From: Candidatus Pelagibacter sp. RS39
GTDB taxonomy: Bacteria > Pseudomonadota > Alphaproteobacteria > Pelagibacterales > Pelagibacteraceae
Assembly (NCBI RefSeq): GCF_002101315.1
Contig: NZ_CP020777.1
Span: forward strand, 744,001-808,000
DNA: 64,000 nt
Direction of reading: 5' to 3'
The position numbers were made by a program, and so were the translations under genes. Below are positions 56,845 through 64,000 of the stretch, in pieces. The notes under the pieces are model-generated. The model was not told the DNA's origin. It saw nothing but the letters and a program-made list of their open reading frames with translations, and made no database searches. Position 1 is the stretch's first letter. Every line of letters starts with the position of its first letter.

Positions 56845-56850
56845 GAGTAC

Positions 56851-56997
56851 AATCTTTGAGTGAAAGCTATGTTAAACCAATTAACTTTGGTGATTAACTC
56901 ATAGATTCAACTATTAAGTGTTCATTAAATTTTAAAGAATCAATTAAATTTGTACTGTGAGGTGATGGAGGGAGACTGAAGTCACCTCTTTTTTTTT
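56851..56997 (+). ncRNA. Structured leader RNA / possible cis-regulatory RNA or small RNA
   Basis: The 147-nt interval has a stable bulged hairpin at 56867-56904: CTAT, GTTAA and ACCAA on the left pair with TTGGT, TTAAC and ATAG on the right (14 bp, two 2-nt bulges, 6-nt loop). After about 50 nt of AT-rich sequence comes a terminator hairpin (56959-56988) with a T9 run. The layout is that of a transcription-attenuating leader or a free-standing small RNA. I looked for glycine, SAM-II, SAM-V, SAM/SAH and preQ1 core motifs and recognise none. Coding potential is nil apart from tiny frames. Confidence 0.5.
56959..56997 (+). terminator. Intrinsic terminator abutting the DUF2061 start codon
   Basis: GAGGTGA (56959-56965) pairs with TCACCTC (56982-56988) across a 16-nt loop and is followed by nine T (56989-56997); the ATG of the next gene starts at the very next base. 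The left arm with its next base, GAGGTGAT, is complementary to the standard 16S anti-Shine-Dalgarno tail and the right arm copies that tail. Confidence 0.75.
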
Positions 56998-57198
56998 ATG
57001 GCAGATAAAAAAATTAGATCAGTAGCCAAAACTTTTTCTTGGAGATTTATCATTTTTGTTTATTGGGTAATTTTTGGTTATATCTACACTGGAACATTCA
57101 CGGGTGCGGGAATACTTGGTGTGGGTTCAATAGTTCCACTTTTTTTCTACTATTTTCACGAAAGAATTTGGAGCAGAGTTAAATGGGGAACTGATTAA
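56998..57198 (+). CDS. DUF2061 small membrane protein
   Basis: The 66-residue protein matches DUF2061 (PF09834): KIRSVAKTFSWRFIIFVYWV at the start, YTGTFTGAGILGVGSIVP in the middle and FFYYFHERIWSRVKWG at the end. It has two hydrophobic segments, around residues 17-33 and 38-52. The function is unknown; I recall relatives near sulfate-assimilation genes, which would suit the TSUP anion exporter gene lying 3 bp beyond its stop on the other strand, but this is a weak link. The start codon follows directly on a terminator T run and no Shine-Dalgarno sequence is at normal distance, so expression must depend on the fate of the leader. Confidence 0.8.
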   Translation: MADKKIRSVAKTFSWRFIIFVYWVIFGYIYTGTFTGAGILGVGSIVPLFFYYFHERIWSRVKWGTD

Positions 57199-57201
57199 AT
57201 C

Positions 57202-58038
57202 TTAAGTTATTGATAAGTATTCAAAAAAAGATCTGATCGATACAATAATCAAAAATATTCCAAAGATTTTACTTAAAATATTTTTATCTATTTTGTAAAC
57301 TGCTTTAGCTCCTATTCTAGCCATTAGCATTGTTACTGGTACAAAAACTAAAAATCCAAGTAAATTTACATATCCAAAACTATAAGGCGTACTTATGTTA
57401 TCTACAATTTTACCTCCGGTAATCATCGTGACAGTACCAAAAACTGCAATTAAAAATCCAACTCCTGCTGCAGTTCCTATTGATCTCCTAATATCGTAAC
57501 CAAAAGTTCTCATAAAAGGAACCATTAAAGAACCACCACCTATACCTAATAATACAGATATAAAACCTATAATAACTCCAGAAATATTTTTAGCAGAGTC
57601 AGAGATCATTTTTGGATTTTTTAAAAGTTGTTCTCTGAAAAAAATAAAAAATAAACCAACTATAAAAGCCATAATTGAGAAAAATAGAACAAAAGCAGGT
57701 GTTTTCAAGTTTACTGCTAAAAATGTTCCGCCAATTACACCAAATAAAATAAATATACCAAATGATTTGATTAACTTAAAATCAACCGCATCATACTCCA
57801 TGTGGGTTTTTGTTGATATGATGGAAGTTGGAATTATGATTGCTAACGAAGTACCAACTGAAAGATGCATTCTTGTTGCAATATCAAAATCTAAAACAGT
57901 AAAAGCATAATAAAGGGCAGGCACTATTATAATACCACCACCAACGCCTAATAAACCTGCCATAAAACCAGCGACTGATGCTGCTAAAGATAAAACAAAT
58001 AAAAGATTTATAATTTCATTTATGTCTAAAGTTTCCAT
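57202..58038 (-). CDS. TSUP (TauE/SafE) family anion transporter
   Basis: A 278-residue membrane protein with eight or so predicted spans and two internally related halves: GFMAGLLGVGGGIIIVPALYY near the start and GFISVLLGIGGGSLMVPFMRT in the middle, both with the family's GxGGG-VP signature. TSUP proteins export or take up sulfite, sulfoacetate and other small organosulfur or carboxylate anions. The substrate here is unknown. It is the last gene of the dctP-dctQ-dctM-dusA-TSUP unit, overlapping dusA by one base, and faces the DUF2061 gene. Confidence 0.85.
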   Translation of the reverse strand: METLDINEIINLLFVLSLAASVAGFMAGLLGVGGGIIIVPALYYAFTVLDFDIATRMHLSVGTSLAIIIPTSIISTKTHMEYDAVDFKLIKSFGIFILFGVIGGTFLAVNLKTPAFVLFFSIMAFIVGLFFIFFREQLLKNPKMISDSAKNISGVIIGFISVLLGIGGGSLMVPFMRTFGYDIRRSIGTAAGVGFLIAVFGTVTMITGGKIVDNISTPYSFGYVNLLGFLVFVPVTMLMARIGAKAVYKIDKNILSKIFGIFLIIVSIRSFFEYLSIT

Positions 58039-59042
58039 TATGAGTTGGCCTGAATTGCCTTTTCATTATTCTGAACAATAGTCATAATATGTTTTGCTTT
58101 TTGAAAATCGGAGTCTCTTGCCATCATGTTATCACTTAAATATCTTTTCCATTCTTTTGAACCAACTTGTCCATGATATAAACCTACTGTATGTCTCATG
58201 ATATGATTAATTTTTGTTCCTAATTTTACTTCTCTATCAGCATACTCTAAAAGTTTTTCTACAACTTGTTCCCTTGTGGGACTACTTTTTGTCTTGAATA
58301 TTTCTTTTTCAATTTCAATTAAGGAATAAGGATTTTGATAAATTGATCTTCCTATCATTACACCATCACAAAAATTTAAATGATTATTTATTTCCTCAAC
58401 TTTTGTGATACCGCCATTGATAATTATTTCTAAATTAGGATTTTCTTTTTTAACATCATAAACCATTTTATAGTTTAATTTTGGAATATTTAAATTTTGT
58501 TTTGGAGACAAGCCTGTCAAAATAGCCTTCCTTGCATGCAAAATAAATGTTTTTGAACCAGCATCTCTCATCTTATGAATAAAATTATTTAAATAATCGA
58601 ACTCTTCTGTATCATCGAAACCAATTCTTGTCTTAGCTGTAACGGGAATTTTACATGCGTTAACCATTGAATTAATACATTCAGCAACCAAATCAGGTTC
58701 TTTGATTAAACATGCTCCAAATTTATTTTTTTGAACTTTTTTGCTAGGGCAACCAAGGTTAATATTAATTTCGTCATAACCCATATCCTCTGCAATTTTA
58801 GCTACTTCTGCTAACTCTTCTTTATTAGACCCACCTACTTGTAGAGCCAATGGTTTTTCTTCAGGACTAAAAGATAAAATTTTTTTTCTATCACCATGAA
58901 TTGCAGATTTTGTTGCAACCATCTCAGTATAGAGCATTACATTTTTGCTCATCAGTCTTAAAAAGAAACGATCATGTCTATCAGTACAATCCATCATTGG
59001 GGCAACTGATATTTTTCTGTTTATTTTTTTTTTAGAATCCAA
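58038..59042 (-). CDS. dusA: tRNA dihydrouridine synthase A
   Basis: DusA is an FMN enzyme that reduces U20/U20a of tRNA to dihydrouridine. The 334-residue protein has SVAPMMDCTDRHDRFFLR (the DusA-specific PMMDxTDRH), NINLGCPSKKV, and KFGACLIKEP with the catalytic cysteine. FMN-binding residues are in TAKTRIGFDD and the late GVMIGRSIYQNP. No ATG is available before the conserved core; a TTG at 59042 overlapping dctM by 11 bp is the likely start. A housekeeping tRNA-modification gene between transporter genes suggests co-transcription rather than a functional link. Confidence 0.9.
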   Translation of the reverse strand: MDSKKKINRKISVAPMMDCTDRHDRFFLRLMSKNVMLYTEMVATKSAIHGDRKKILSFSPEEKPLALQVGGSNKEELAEVAKIAEDMGYDEININLGCPSKKVQKNKFGACLIKEPDLVAECINSMVNACKIPVTAKTRIGFDDTEEFDYLNNFIHKMRDAGSKTFILHARKAILTGLSPKQNLNIPKLNYKMVYDVKKENPNLEIIINGGITKVEEINNHLNFCDGVMIGRSIYQNPYSLIEIEKEIFKTKSSPTREQVVEKLLEYADREVKLGTKINHIMRHTVGLYHGQVGSKEWKRYLSDNMMARDSDFQKAKHIMTIVQNNEKAIQANS

Positions 59043-60363
59043 GGTCTTTACCCATTATTTTATCAGGTAGCCATGTAACAATCTCAGGAAAAATACATAA
59101 AATTACTATAGCTAAAGCCATAATTATCATAAACGGTATAGATCCTTTTAAAATTTCTGACAAACTAACGTCTGGGGTAATTCCTTTTATAATATAAAGA
59201 TTTAATCCAACTGGTGGTGTAATTAAGCCAATCTCCATATTGATTGTAAATACTATTGCAAACCAATATGGGTCAAAACCTAAAGTAGTAATAACTGGCA
59301 ATAATATTGCTGAGGTCATTACAATAACTGCAACTGGAGGTAAAAAGAAACCAGCTATCAAAAGAAATATGTTTATTAGAATGAACACAACCCATTTGTT
59401 TGAGCTTAATTCCACCATGCTTTGTGCTAGAGATTGAGTTACATAAAGTTGCGAAAGAGTGAATGCAAAAAGATATGAAGCAGCAATAATGAACATTATC
59501 ATTACACTTTCTTTCATTGAAACTTTAACAATGTTCCAAATCTTTTTTGGCTGATAAATTTTGTATACAACAGCAATTAATACAAAAACTAAAAATGCCC
59601 CTACTCCAGAAGCCTCTGATGGTGTTGCGACTCCTCCATAAAGTACATACAACACACCAGCGATAATCGCTAAGAAAGGAAGAATCCTTGGTAATACTTC
59701 AAGTTTTTCTTTTAAAGTTGGTCTTACTCTATTTCTTAAAGCTTTTGCTGCATCTTTATCAATAAAATAACTGTGTATTAAAGCCCATATCGCAAACATA
59801 CCTGCCAACATAAAGCCCGGTACAAGACCACATAAAAACAATCTTCCAATTGATGTACCAGTTGCGATTCCATAAACAATTAAAACAATACTAGGAGGAA
59901 TTAAAACTCCTAAGGTTCCTCCAGCAGCAATGGTTCCTGTTGCGATTTGGTCGGAGTAACCTCTTTTTCTCATCTCCGGTATTCCCATTGTTCCAATTGC
60001 AGCACAAGTTGCTGGACTAGATCCACTTAAAGCTGCAAAAATTGAACAAGCTCCAATATTTGAAATTACCAGTCCTCCCGGTACTCTCCAAAGCCATCTA
60101 TCTAAGCCTGTATATAAATCTTTTCCTGCAGGAGAATTGGCAACTGCCATTCCCATTAAAATAAACATTGGTATTGAAAGTAAAACAAAAGAATTTAATC
60201 CTGCAAAAAACGTCTCCGCAAAGACATCAAGCATTTGAAAACCTTCAAATGTTACCAAAAGAGCTATCGAAACAAAACTCAAACCAAATGCAATTGGAAT
60301 TCCAGAAAAAAGTACCAATAAAGTAAAAACTGCAACAATTAATGCTATAATCAATGGATCCAT
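59032..60363 (-). CDS. TRAP transporter large permease subunit DctM
   Basis: The large (12-span) subunit that carries the sodium-coupled substrate pathway of TRAP transporters. The 443-residue protein has the family motifs FVLLSIPMFILMGMAVANS, ALSGSSPATCAAIGTMGIPEMRKRGY (in parts) and IPPSIVLIVYGIATGTSIGRLF, and later ITPPVGLNLYIIKGI. It begins immediately after the dctQ stop codon. Work with DctQ and the periplasmic DctP is certain from context; the substrate is unknown. Confidence 0.95.
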   Translation of the reverse strand: MDPLIIALIVAVFTLLVLFSGIPIAFGLSFVSIALLVTFEGFQMLDVFAETFFAGLNSFVLLSIPMFILMGMAVANSPAGKDLYTGLDRWLWRVPGGLVISNIGACSIFAALSGSSPATCAAIGTMGIPEMRKRGYSDQIATGTIAAGGTLGVLIPPSIVLIVYGIATGTSIGRLFLCGLVPGFMLAGMFAIWALIHSYFIDKDAAKALRNRVRPTLKEKLEVLPRILPFLAIIAGVLYVLYGGVATPSEASGVGAFLVFVLIAVVYKIYQPKKIWNIVKVSMKESVMIMFIIAASYLFAFTLSQLYVTQSLAQSMVELSSNKWVVFILINIFLLIAGFFLPPVAVIVMTSAILLPVITTLGFDPYWFAIVFTINMEIGLITPPVGLNLYIIKGITPDVSLSEILKGSIPFMIIMALAIVILCIFPEIVTWLPDKIMGKDLGF

Positions 60364-60858
60364 TTATCTAAAATCCTCTTCATCAGTTAATTTTATAATT
60401 TCTGCGATATACTGTAATATCATTAATAAAGCCCCCAACATCATTGATGAATATGGTATCCATAGTGGTGGATCCCACACAGTTCCTGTTGAATAATTTT
60501 TGGTAAATGCTTCCTCGAACATTAAAAATCCAAAATAAAATAAAATTAGGAAAAATAATAAACTAATAGATGATGTAAAAATTTTTAATCTAATTATATT
60601 TTTCTTGGATAAAAAATCATAAATCCATTCCATGCTCACATGAGCTTTCTCACTCAGAACGTATACACTCCCTATAAAAGTTGAAGCAACTAACAACATA
60701 GTTACAAGTTCTGTTTGCCATGTGATTGCTCTTTGAAAAAAATATCTTTCAAAAACAAGTTCAACGATTACTAAGATTGATAAGAGCAATGCTAATACAG
60801 CAAAAGCACCACATGCTTTGGCTATATGATCACAAAATTGAAGATACTTTTTTTTCAT
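60364..60858 (-). CDS. TRAP transporter small permease subunit DctQ
   Basis: A 164-residue, four-span membrane protein of the DctQ type: span 1 with FAVLALLLSILVIVELVFER, the RAITWQTELVTMLLVASTFIGSVYVL region (in parts) and VSMEWIYDFLSKKN loop typical of the family, then two more spans. It starts directly at the end of the T run of a terminator-type hairpin; the AGGGG in the descending arm, 8 nt from the ATG, is the only Shine-Dalgarno-like sequence, so its translation should depend on that hairpin opening. Confidence 0.9.
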   Translation of the reverse strand: MKKKYLQFCDHIAKACGAFAVLALLLSILVIVELVFERYFFQRAITWQTELVTMLLVASTFIGSVYVLSEKAHVSMEWIYDFLSKKNIIRLKIFTSSISLLFFLILFYFGFLMFEEAFTKNYSTGTVWDPPLWIPYSSMMLGALLMILQYIAEIIKLTDEEDFR

Positions 60859-60895
60859 AAAAAAAACCCCTATTTAATAAGAATAAATAGGGGTT
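60859..60895 (-). terminator. Intercistronic terminator-type hairpin between dctP and dctQ
   Basis: On the minus strand a perfect 12-bp stem (AACCCCTATTTA at 60895-60884 with its complement at 60876-60865, 7-nt loop) runs into eight T (60866-60859), right before the dctQ ATG at 60858. It should end most dctP transcripts, leaving the membrane subunits at a lower level; read-through also has to unfold the AGGGG ribosome-binding sequence. Confidence 0.85.
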
Positions 60896-60909
60896 CTTTA
60901 TATATTATT

Positions 60910-61920
60910 TTATTTAACTGCTAAAGCCATTTCCATCAGCTTATCGCCACCTGGAACTTTGTCAGCAAATGCCTTATGAGAAGATTTTTTCGCAATCTCT
61001 ACCCATGCAGCATGATCTTTTGCATCCATGTATACTAATTTCACACCTGCAGCTTTATAAGCATCTTCAAACTTTTTATCTAAGTTTTCTACTTGAGCTG
61101 TCATGTATTTCTCAGCAACTTTTCCAGCCTTCATTAAAGCTTTTTGCTGCTTAGAATTTAAGGCATCAAAAGACTTCTTAGACATCAAAATTGGCTCATA
61201 CATAAACCATAGACCAAATTTTCCTGGAGGAGTTGCACATGAAACTTGTTCATAAATTTTGTAACTTACAAAACTTCCTGAACTAGTGTTAGCACCTGTT
61301 AATACACCAGTTTGTAAACCTGTGTAAATTTCAGATGATGGCATACTTTGTATACCTGCGCCTGCAGCTTCTAACATTTGGTTAAATGCTTTTCCTGCAG
61401 CTCTCATAACTTGACCTTTTGCATCGCTAGGATTTTTAATACATTTTGTTTTTGAAGCAAAACCACCACCTAACCAAGCATCAGATAAAACTACAACACC
61501 AGCATCATTAATAATTTTTTTAATTTCAGTCATCATTGGACCTTTATTAAATCTTAATGCGTGGTCATGATTTTTTACTGTTCCAGGCATTAAAGTTGCG
61601 TCAAATTCTGGATGGAATTTAGAAGCATATGCTAATGGAAAAGCAGAAATATCTAATTGACCAGTTGTCATTGGTTTCCACTGTTCTTTTGGTTTGTATA
61701 ATGATTTAGCTGGGTAAATTCTAATATCTACTCCAACATTTGCTTTTTTCACCTCGTCAGCAATAATTTGAACCATTTCGTGACGTGGGTCATAAGATCC
61801 ATCAGCTCTTGGTGTACCTGGCCATTGGTGACTTGCTTTCAGCGTAACTGCATAAGCAGAACCAATAGTAGTAAAAACAAAAACTAATGAAGTTAAATAT
61901 AAAGATATCTTTTTTAACAT
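60910..61920 (-). CDS. TRAP transporter periplasmic solute-binding protein DctP
   Basis: The periplasmic receptor of the TRAP system. A signal peptide with cleavage after GSAYA (about residue 24) precedes a 312-residue mature domain. The family arginine that binds the substrate carboxylate is R173 in GQVMRAAGKAFN, followed by MPSSEIYTGLQTGVLTGANT. The ligand is probably an organic acid; nothing here tells which. AGAGGG lies 8 nt before the ATG, and a strong promoter with TTGACT/TTTAAT at 17 bp spacing drives it. It is the first gene of the dctP-Q-M-dusA-TSUP unit and is expected to be the most abundant product because of the hairpin behind it. Confidence 0.93.
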   Translation of the reverse strand: MLKKISLYLTSLVFVFTTIGSAYAVTLKASHQWPGTPRADGSYDPRHEMVQIIADEVKKANVGVDIRIYPAKSLYKPKEQWKPMTTGQLDISAFPLAYASKFHPEFDATLMPGTVKNHDHALRFNKGPMMTEIKKIINDAGVVVLSDAWLGGGFASKTKCIKNPSDAKGQVMRAAGKAFNQMLEAAGAGIQSMPSSEIYTGLQTGVLTGANTSSGSFVSYKIYEQVSCATPPGKFGLWFMYEPILMSKKSFDALNSKQQKALMKAGKVAEKYMTAQVENLDKKFEDAYKAAGVKLVYMDAKDHAAWVEIAKKSSHKAFADKVPGGDKLMEMALAVK

Positions 61921-61955
61921 TATTTTTTCCCTCTATTGTTATTTTTAATAGTTGA

Positions 61956-61984
61956 ATTAAAGTGAACTTATTAATAAGAGTCAA
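61956..61984 (-). promoter_or_regulatory. Promoter of dctP
   Basis: On the minus strand TTGACT (61984-61979) and TTTAAT (61961-61956) are separated by 17 bp, giving initiation near 61949 and a leader of about 29 nt containing AGAGGG. This is among the best promoter matches in the window. It shares a 95-bp gap with the divergent CoA-transferase gene. Confidence 0.65.
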
Positions 61985-62015
61985 GTCGACAAAAACTCAT
62001 GTTATATAAAATTAT

Positions 62016-63158
62016 ATGGATGGACCGTTAAAAAACCTACTAGTAGTTGATTTAACAAGGGTATTGGTCGGTCCTTACTGCACAATGATACTATCAGACC
62101 TTGGTGCAAGAGTAATTAAAGTTGAAGCCCCAGAAATTGGAGATGACTCTAGAAAATTTGGACCATTCATTAAAGATTACTCAGCCTATTTTATGTCATT
62201 GAATAGAGGTAAAGAAAGTATTGCGCTGAATTTAAAAAATAGTGAGGATAAAAAAATTTTTGATAAAATTTTATCTAAAGCTGATATTTTAGTGGAAAAT
62301 TTCAAACCAGGTACTTTAGAAAAATGGGGTTACGGTTGGAAAGATGTTAATAAAAAATATCCTAAATTAATTTACGCTTCTGCTTCTGGATTTGGTCAAA
62401 CTGGTCCTTTGAAAGAGTTACCTGCTTACGATATGGTTGTACAAGGTATGGGTGGATTAATGAGTGTAACTGGTCAGCCTAATTCTGAACCAACTAGAGT
62501 TGGGACATCAATTGGTGACATCACTGCTGGTTTGTTCACAGCAATTGGAATTAATGCAGCTCTTTATGATAGACAAAAAACAGGTAAAGGGATGTTCATA
62601 GATGTTTCGATGCTAGATTGTCAAATAGCAATTTTAGAAAATGCTATCGCTCGTTACTTAGCAAAAAATGAAATACCAAAACCGATGGGGTCACGTCATC
62701 CATCTATTGCACCTTTTGAAGCTTTCAAAACAAAAGATAGTTACATTATCATTGCTGCTGGGAACGATAGATTGTTTGAAAAACTCTGTGAACTTTTAGC
62801 AATGCCTGAGATAAGTAAAGATCCTAAATTTTCTGACAATTCATCAAGAGCTAAGAATATGGATGAACTTAAAATAATTCTTGAAAAAAAATTAGCATCT
62901 AGATCGACCAGTGAATGGGTTAAAGATATGGAAAAAGAAAAAATTCCATGTGGTCCAATATTTAATATTAAAGAAGCAGTAGAAAATCCTCAAGTAGATG
63001 CAAGAAACATGATTGTTAAAGCATTTCATAAAGAGATTGGAGATTTTAAATTAGCAGGTAATCCAATTAAAATGTCTACTTATAAAGATGAAAAAACTAG
63101 AGGTGATATCCCTGATTTAGACGAACATAGAGAAAAAATTTTAAAAGAATTTACTTAA
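62016..63158 (+). CDS. Class III (CaiB/BaiF, formyl-CoA transferase family) CoA-transferase
   Basis: Class III transferases move CoA between an acyl-CoA and a free acid through an aspartyl-CoA thioester. The 380-residue protein begins [23 protein letters not shown]-like CoA-binding region, with [17 protein letters not shown] and [17 protein letters not shown]. The probable catalytic aspartate is D168 in TSIGDITAG. Substrates in this family range over oxalate, succinate, carnitine, glutarate and itaconate-type acids, so the acid here is unknown. Divergent from the TRAP operon for an organic acid, it could activate the imported compound, an inference from context. Its 3' end overlaps the rpoZ stop by 4 bp. 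Confidence 0.85.
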   Translation: MDGPLKNLLVVDLTRVLVGPYCTMILSDLGARVIKVEAPEIGDDSRKFGPFIKDYSAYFMSLNRGKESIALNLKNSEDKKIFDKILSKADILVENFKPGTLEKWGYGWKDVNKKYPKLIYASASGFGQTGPLKELPAYDMVVQGMGGLMSVTGQPNSEPTRVGTSIGDITAGLFTAIGINAALYDRQKTGKGMFIDVSMLDCQIAILENAIARYLAKNEIPKPMGSRHPSIAPFEAFKTKDSYIIIAAGNDRLFEKLCELLAMPEISKDPKFSDNSSRAKNMDELKIILEKKLASRSTSEWVKDMEKEKIPCGPIFNIKEAVENPQVDARNMIVKAFHKEIGDFKLAGNPIKMSTYKDEKTRGDIPDLDEHREKILKEFT

Positions 63159-63688
63159 TTGTTCTCAACTTCGTTTGAAGTGTCTTGCTCAGTAGCTTGA
63201 TTTTCTGTTTCAGTCACCTCATCTAACGAAACATCGCCTTGCTCATCACCTGTTTCATCGGTAGCTGCTGTATCAATGTCTGGTTTAGCAGTTTGAGATA
63301 GTTCTGCTAAGTCTTCATTAGAAACTTGAATTTTCTCTGGAGTTTTTCTTGCTCTCTTAGATGGCAAAATAGGAGTACCACTTTTTGAAATTTCACCTTT
63401 ATATAGACTTTCAAAATCATCACCTACATCTTCATCATCCTCAGCACCATCATCAACTTGCTCTACATGTTTTCTTAATTTGTAAACTGCACTTTCAGTA
63501 AGTTCATTTACTTTAATATTTTCTTCTGCAATTTCTCTAAGAGCAATAACTGTATTTTTATCGTTATCTCTATCTAAAGTTGGTTCTATTCCAGTGTTAA
63601 GTTGAGTTGCTCTTTCTTTGGCAACTAAAACTAATTCATAAGGACTTTCTACTTTATCGATGCAATCTTCTACTGTTACTCTAGCCAT
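63155..63688 (-). CDS. rpoZ: RNA polymerase omega subunit with a long acidic tail
   Basis: Omega assists folding of beta' and RNA polymerase assembly. The N-terminal ~75 residues are standard: [30 protein letters not shown], and [15 protein letters not shown]. The rest, about 100 residues, is unusually long and acidic ([18 protein letters not shown], then a D/E/T/Q-rich end), while typical omega proteins are 70-150 residues. The tail looks disordered. The convergent CoA-transferase gene overlaps the stop. Confidence 0.92.
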   Translation of the reverse strand: MARVTVEDCIDKVESPYELVLVAKERATQLNTGIEPTLDRDNDKNTVIALREIAEENIKVNELTESAVYKLRKHVEQVDDGAEDDEDVGDDFESLYKGEISKSGTPILPSKRARKTPEKIQVSNEDLAELSQTAKPDIDTAATDETGDEQGDVSLDEVTETENQATEQDTSNEVENN

Positions 63689-63731
63689 GCGGAGTATCTA
63701 TACAGTGAACTTTAAAAAATCAAGGGGAATT

Positions 63732-64000
63732 TTATAAATACTGAGGATTTAGCTTATTTCTAACAAAAAATAACAAAACTGCAGCTAAAGCGATATAGAT
63801 AAATGATACTTGCGCAACTTGTTCTATTGAAAATCCTGTATCAATTAAAAGACCAAAAAATGCAGTACCAAAAGCGGTTGAAAAAACCATTAACGCTGTA
63901 GTTAAGGCTTTTATAGAGCCGATGTGTCTTACACCATAAATTTCTGCCCACGTTGAAGAACCTAATACGTTTGCAAGTCCATTTGATATACCAATTAAGC
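63732..64000 (-). CDS. Major facilitator superfamily transporter, C-terminal fragment (cut by window edge)
   Basis: The frame is open from the right edge to a TAA at 63734-63732 and gives 88 residues with two hydrophobic segments. GLANVLGSSTWAEIYGVRHIGSIKAL and TAFGTAFFGLLIDTG are typical of the last spans of MFS carriers of the oxalate/formate or monocarboxylate type; it ends VRNKLNPQYL. The start and most of the protein lie beyond the window. The 43-bp gap to rpoZ shows no clear terminator. Confidence 0.75.
   Translation of the reverse strand, partial: LIGISNGLANVLGSSTWAEIYGVRHIGSIKALTTALMVFSTAFGTAFFGLLIDTGFSIEQVAQVSFIYIALAAVLLFFVRNKLNPQYL

Noticed and set aside
56851..56997. Known riboswitch (glycine, SAM-II, SAM-V, SAM/SAH, preQ1), 6S RNA or SRP RNA
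   Set aside because: None of the core motifs I know for these could be found. A covariance-model search would be decisive.
1..64000. CRISPR array or insertion sequence
   Set aside because: No regularly spaced repeats and no transposase frames were seen.

Overview
This window looks like a piece of a SAR11-clade alphaproteobacterial chromosome ('Candidatus Pelagibacter' or a close relative). The evidence is the very AT-rich DNA, gaps of a few bases or small overlaps between nearly all genes, the alphaproteobacterial order tRNA-Tyr / tRNA-Gly / tuf / tRNA-Trp / secE / nusG / rplKAJL / rpoBC / rpsL / rpsG / fusA / rpsJ / rplC / rplD, TRAP transport, a class II DAHP synthase, and secreted proteins that begin MKKLLGI. 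The assignment rests on gene content and style; no rRNA gene lies in the window.

Layout. (1) 1-17309, minus strand: the translation and transcription block, from two tRNAs and tuf through secE-nusG, rplKAJL, rpoBC and the str operon into the start of the S10 operon; rplD runs off the left edge. (2) 17440-18292, plus strand: rlmB and tRNA-Thr. (3) 18327-29406: an accessory, very low-GC island with glycosyltransferases, a sugar C-methyltransferase-like protein, an FkbM methyltransferase and three large polytopic membrane proteins of uncertain role. The core genes nadK and tRNA-Leu lie inside it, and next to tRNA-Leu is a duplication or integration scar that carries a CubicO/beta-lactamase-fold gene. 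(4) 29411-37811: a GGCT-like protein and a CinA-like protein on the minus strand, then a plus-strand run sfsA-map-purB-purC-purS-purQ-purL-bolA-grxD. (5) 37815-46817, minus strand: rpsD, a TrmJ-like methylase, cimA, cysS, nadE, a class II DAHP synthase, glmS and an acetyltransferase-only GlmU. (6) 46889-51146, plus strand: gph and prpD-prpB-prpC (methylcitrate cycle). (7) 51147-54094, minus strand: nrdA-nrdB, with a regulatory region shared with the divergent phosphohexomutase gene. (8) 55708-64000: a long charged-helix protein, a DUF2061 gene behind a structured leader RNA, a five-gene unit dctP-dctQ-dctM-dusA-TSUP, a class III CoA-transferase, rpoZ and the end of an MFS gene.

The most interesting signals are between genes. 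A leader of about 150 nt before the DUF2061 gene has its own promoter, a 14-bp bulged hairpin and an intrinsic terminator whose T run touches the start codon; I do not recognise it as a known riboswitch class. A 12-bp terminator-type hairpin sits between dctP and dctQ, and its descending arm contains the likely ribosome binding site of dctQ. A perfect GTTC-N7-GTTC element (the alphaproteobacterial LexA box) lies upstream of nrdAB. A 100-bp near-perfect direct repeat of the 5' half and promoter of tRNA-Leu brackets the beta-lactamase-like gene, together with a truncated tRNA copy and a relic signal-peptide start. Unusual proteins are GlmU without its uridylyltransferase half, NrdA without an ATP cone, and a ~360-residue E/K/R-rich helical protein.
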